Assembly: GCF_000161455.1 (NCBI RefSeq)
Contig: NZ_CM000745.1
Span: forward strand, 4,075,131 to 4,139,130
DNA: 64,000 nucleotides
Direction of reading: 5' to 3'
Source of the DNA: Bacillus pseudomycoides DSM 12442
GTDB taxonomy: Bacteria > Bacillota > Bacilli > Bacillales > Bacillaceae_G
The notes under the pieces were generated by a model, which was not told where the DNA came from, ran no database searches, and saw nothing but the letters and a program-made list of their open reading frames with translations. A program made the position numbers and the translations under genes. Below are positions 62,213 to 64,000 of the stretch, piece by piece. Positions within the stretch are counted from its first letter, which is position 1, and each line of letters starts with the position of its first letter.

Positions 62213-63076
62213 ATGACGATAGCTAGATATGAAATTTTTCAAAAGGTAGTAGAGTTAGGGAATTTTACTAGAGCGGCAGAGCAATTAAACATGACACAAT
62301 CAGCTGTGAGTCATGCTATTGCTAGTTTAGAAAAAGAGTTTGGTCATCCTTTATTACACAGAAATAAGCAGGCTGAAATAAGAAGAACTGAGTTTGCAAA
62401 TCGTATTTTTCCGCATATTCAAAATGTGCTAAAGAGCGAAGCGGCGATTAAACAAGAAGTGTCTATACAAAATAAGAGATTGGAAGGTACGCTCAAAATC
62501 GGGGCATTTACGAGTGCGGCGGCACAAATACTACCGTCTATGTTATTGCAGCTTAAAAAGAGTTACTCAGGTGTTAAAGTTTTATTATTTGAAGGTACAT
62601 ATGGAGAAGTAGCAGAATGGATTGAGAATGGTACAGTGGATATTGGATTTGTATTAGAATCAAATACAAAGAATCAAATAAAATCAATCCCAGTTAGCAA
62701 AGATGAAATTGTATTAGGGCTACCGAAAAATCATTCGTTGATGAATCAAAAAGTAGTGGATGTTCAGCAAATTGATGGAATGGATTTTATTATGCCAAAA
62801 GGTCCGTATCAGCCATTAGTGATAAAAAATTTAGCTGATTATCAAGTAAGTCCAAACATTATATTAGAAGTACTAAATTGCGAAACGATTGTGAATATGG
62901 TCTCGCAAAATATTGGAATTACAATGGGGCCTGAGCTGTTTTTTAAATCACATAAAAACATTGAAATGAAAAAATTAAAACAGAAACAATATCGTCATAT
63001 TCATTTAGCATGTAAAGAAAGTTCACCGATAATTGATGCTTTTTTAGCATGTAATCAATTATCGATCAGTTCCTAG
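62213..63076 (+). CDS. LysR family transcriptional regulator
   Basis: A 287-residue regulator. The winged-helix N-terminus (residues 1-60) reads ARYEIFQKVVELGNFTRAAE and then MTQSAVSHAIASLEKEFG; the periplasmic-binding-protein-like effector domain spans 90-285. AGGAGG lies 14 nt before ATG 62213, a rather long spacing, but no other in-frame start fits the family's N-terminus. It diverges from an MFS gene, the usual regulator-target layout. Confidence 0.9.
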   Translation: MTIARYEIFQKVVELGNFTRAAEQLNMTQSAVSHAIASLEKEFGHPLLHRNKQAEIRRTEFANRIFPHIQNVLKSEAAIKQEVSIQNKRLEGTLKIGAFTSAAAQILPSMLLQLKKSYSGVKVLLFEGTYGEVAEWIENGTVDIGFVLESNTKNQIKSIPVSKDEIVLGLPKNHSLMNQKVVDVQQIDGMDFIMPKGPYQPLVIKNLADYQVSPNIILEVLNCETIVNMVSQNIGITMGPELFFKSHKNIEMKKLKQKQYRHIHLACKESSPIIDAFLACNQLSISS

Positions 63077-63129
63077 GACTGTATGGAAATTAAAAAGGCT
63101 AGAAGAGGAAACGAAATGAAAGTATAACA

Positions 63130-63220
63130 TGTCCACATATCGGCGATTTTTAAGATATATCGATGGAAACGATTCATATATCGGCGATTTTTACAATATA
63201 TTGACCATTCGACACAGTGT
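63130..63220 (+). repeat. Repeat family C, 41-bp period, copy 2
   Basis: CATATCGGCGATTTTT occurs twice with an exact 41-bp offset (CGGCG at 63141 and 63182). The units are separated by AGATATATCGATGGAAACGA and followed by ATATTGACCATTCGACACA. It shares these blocks with the reverse complement of 18780-18890. Confidence 0.65.
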
Positions 63221-63238
63221 AATAAAAATATCAGTTTC

Positions 63239-63272
63239 AAAAAAAGCCATCCTTTCATAAGGATGGCTTTTC
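63239..63272. terminator. Bidirectional terminator
   Basis: AAAAGCCATCCTT and AAGGATGGCTTTT pair around TCAT, with A and T tracts on both sides. It serves the LysR gene and the convergent YdcF gene. Confidence 0.85.
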
Positions 63273-63281
63273 CAACATAAA

Positions 63282-63998
63282 TTAACTAAATAAAAAGCTA
63301 AGGGCTGATAAGAAAACAGAGAATCCTAAAATAACTCCTACGACCTTAGTATGACGCTTACGACTCATTACAACGATCGCAATGTACTCCCGAATCATCG
63401 CATTTGGCCAGTAATAGAAAGCAGTTTTTGAGCCGATTCCTTGGCTGTTTAATCCAGCTTGCTTTGCATATAGTCCAGCACGGAAAAGATGAAAATTGTT
63501 CGTTGTAAAGATGCTCTTATACCTATCTTTTAAAGAATCCATAATTTGTTTTGAGAAAAGCATGTTTTGATACGTATTGACGGAACGATTTTCTTGCACT
63601 GTATGTTCGATAGGAATGCCTTTTTCAATAGCGTATTTTTGCATAGCCTCAGCTTCAGGAAGATTTTCATCTGGACCTTGTCCACCAGAAAAAATGATTG
63701 TAGGCGGAGAAGCGACCGCAGCTTGCTTATGGTAAAAATCAATCGCCTTATTAATTCGGCTTGCTAAAAGTGGTGGCACTTTATCATTGATTAACCCACT
63801 GCCAAGAACAATAATGAAATCTTGATTACGTCTTGGTCTATTAAATTGATACAGGAAATAAGCGGTTAAGAAAGTTGATATATGGAAAAAGAAATAGACC
63901 ATAATGAAAAATATTCCTGTAAAAATGGGCTGGAAGTGAGGAGAGAAAAATCGAGTTGGATCAACTATTAAGGACAGCATAATAAGCAACATGCCCAT
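63282..63998 (-). CDS. YdcF-like (DUF218) membrane protein, 5' end outside the window
   Basis: At least 238 residues are visible; the reading frame reaches the window edge, so the true start lies beyond it. Hydrophobic segments at about 1-12, 25-50 and the C-terminus (VGVILGFSVFLSALSFLF) flank a DUF218 domain with FIIVLGSGL, IIFSGGQGPDENLPEAEAM, ENRSVNTYQN and TNNFHLFRAG. YdcF/SanA/ElyC relatives act in envelope maintenance; the exact substrate is unknown. Confidence 0.85.
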   Translation of the reverse strand: MGMLLIMLSLIVDPTRFFSPHFQPIFTGIFFIMVYFFFHISTFLTAYFLYQFNRPRRNQDFIIVLGSGLINDKVPPLLASRINKAIDFYHKQAAVASPPTIIFSGGQGPDENLPEAEAMQKYAIEKGIPIEHTVQENRSVNTYQNMLFSKQIMDSLKDRYKSIFTTNNFHLFRAGLYAKQAGLNSQGIGSKTAFYYWPNAMIREYIAIVVMSRKRHTKVVGVILGFSVFLSALSFLFS

Positions 63999-64000
63999 TC

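Overview
The window reads as chromosome of a Bacillus cereus group bacterium. The reasons are low GC, Bacillus-type ribosome binding sites, a 13-gene tRNA cluster ordered much like B. subtilis trnB, bcr1-type repeats (about 155 bp, TTTAT target duplications), and gene blocks characteristic of this group (glgBCDAP, the men cluster, sdpRI, an LPNTA protein beside a class D sortase). All names come from reading the sequence; no database search was run.

Layout. 1-1153: tRNA genes, probably the tail of an rRNA-tRNA operon. 1314-5195: a broken sigma-factor fragment, an ECF41-type sigma factor and a carboxymuconolactone decarboxylase-like gene behind an ECF41-type promoter, then ldh behind two Rex-type operators and a broken acetyltransferase. 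5246-14195: a surface-protein remnant and the glycogen operon glgB-C-D-A-P. 14456-18701: a small secreted peptide gene, a lipase, a MerR regulator, an AIM24-like protein, a cold shock protein and yteA. 18925-28099: the menaquinone genes, menA diverging from menF-D-H-B-E-C, plus a degenerate nucleotidyltransferase-like gene. 28486-44090: envelope and peptide-stress genes, namely a YjcZ-like protein, a Bce-type two-component system with one ATPase and two paralogous permeases, sdpRI, an ABC-2 exporter, an AraC regulator, a second Bce/Vra-like transporter, a methyltransferase and a DedA protein. 44279-53114: a YdjO-like zinc-ribbon gene, hpt, two orphan oligopeptide-type permeases, small unknown genes, a choline-binding-repeat protein, and a basI-srtC-response regulator-kinase locus. 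53273-63998: riboswitch-controlled thiT, feoAB with its Cys-rich partner, an 18-residue micro-ORF, a PspA-DUF350-DUF4178-DUF4247 cluster, a divergent MFS/LysR pair and a partial YdcF gene.

Three layers cut across the gene map. First, mobile-looking repeats: six bcr1 copies or fragments (several in terminator T-tracts, one exactly at a stop codon), six copies of an unnamed 70-210 bp family (A), a 41-bp-period repeat at two loci 44 kb apart, and a 122-bp tandem repeat between menB and menE. Second, recognisable regulatory sites: Rex, Fur, MerR, ArsR-type, a TPP riboswitch, an ECF41-type promoter and a cre-like site. Third, a signal no gene annotation explains: three promoter regions (39848-39912, 39963-40029, 47773-47838) share a CTTACA...TGTAAG box exactly 32 bp upstream of the -10 hexamer. 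This looks like a small response-regulator regulon that joins a Bce/Vra-type transporter to an uncharacterised 110-residue protein.
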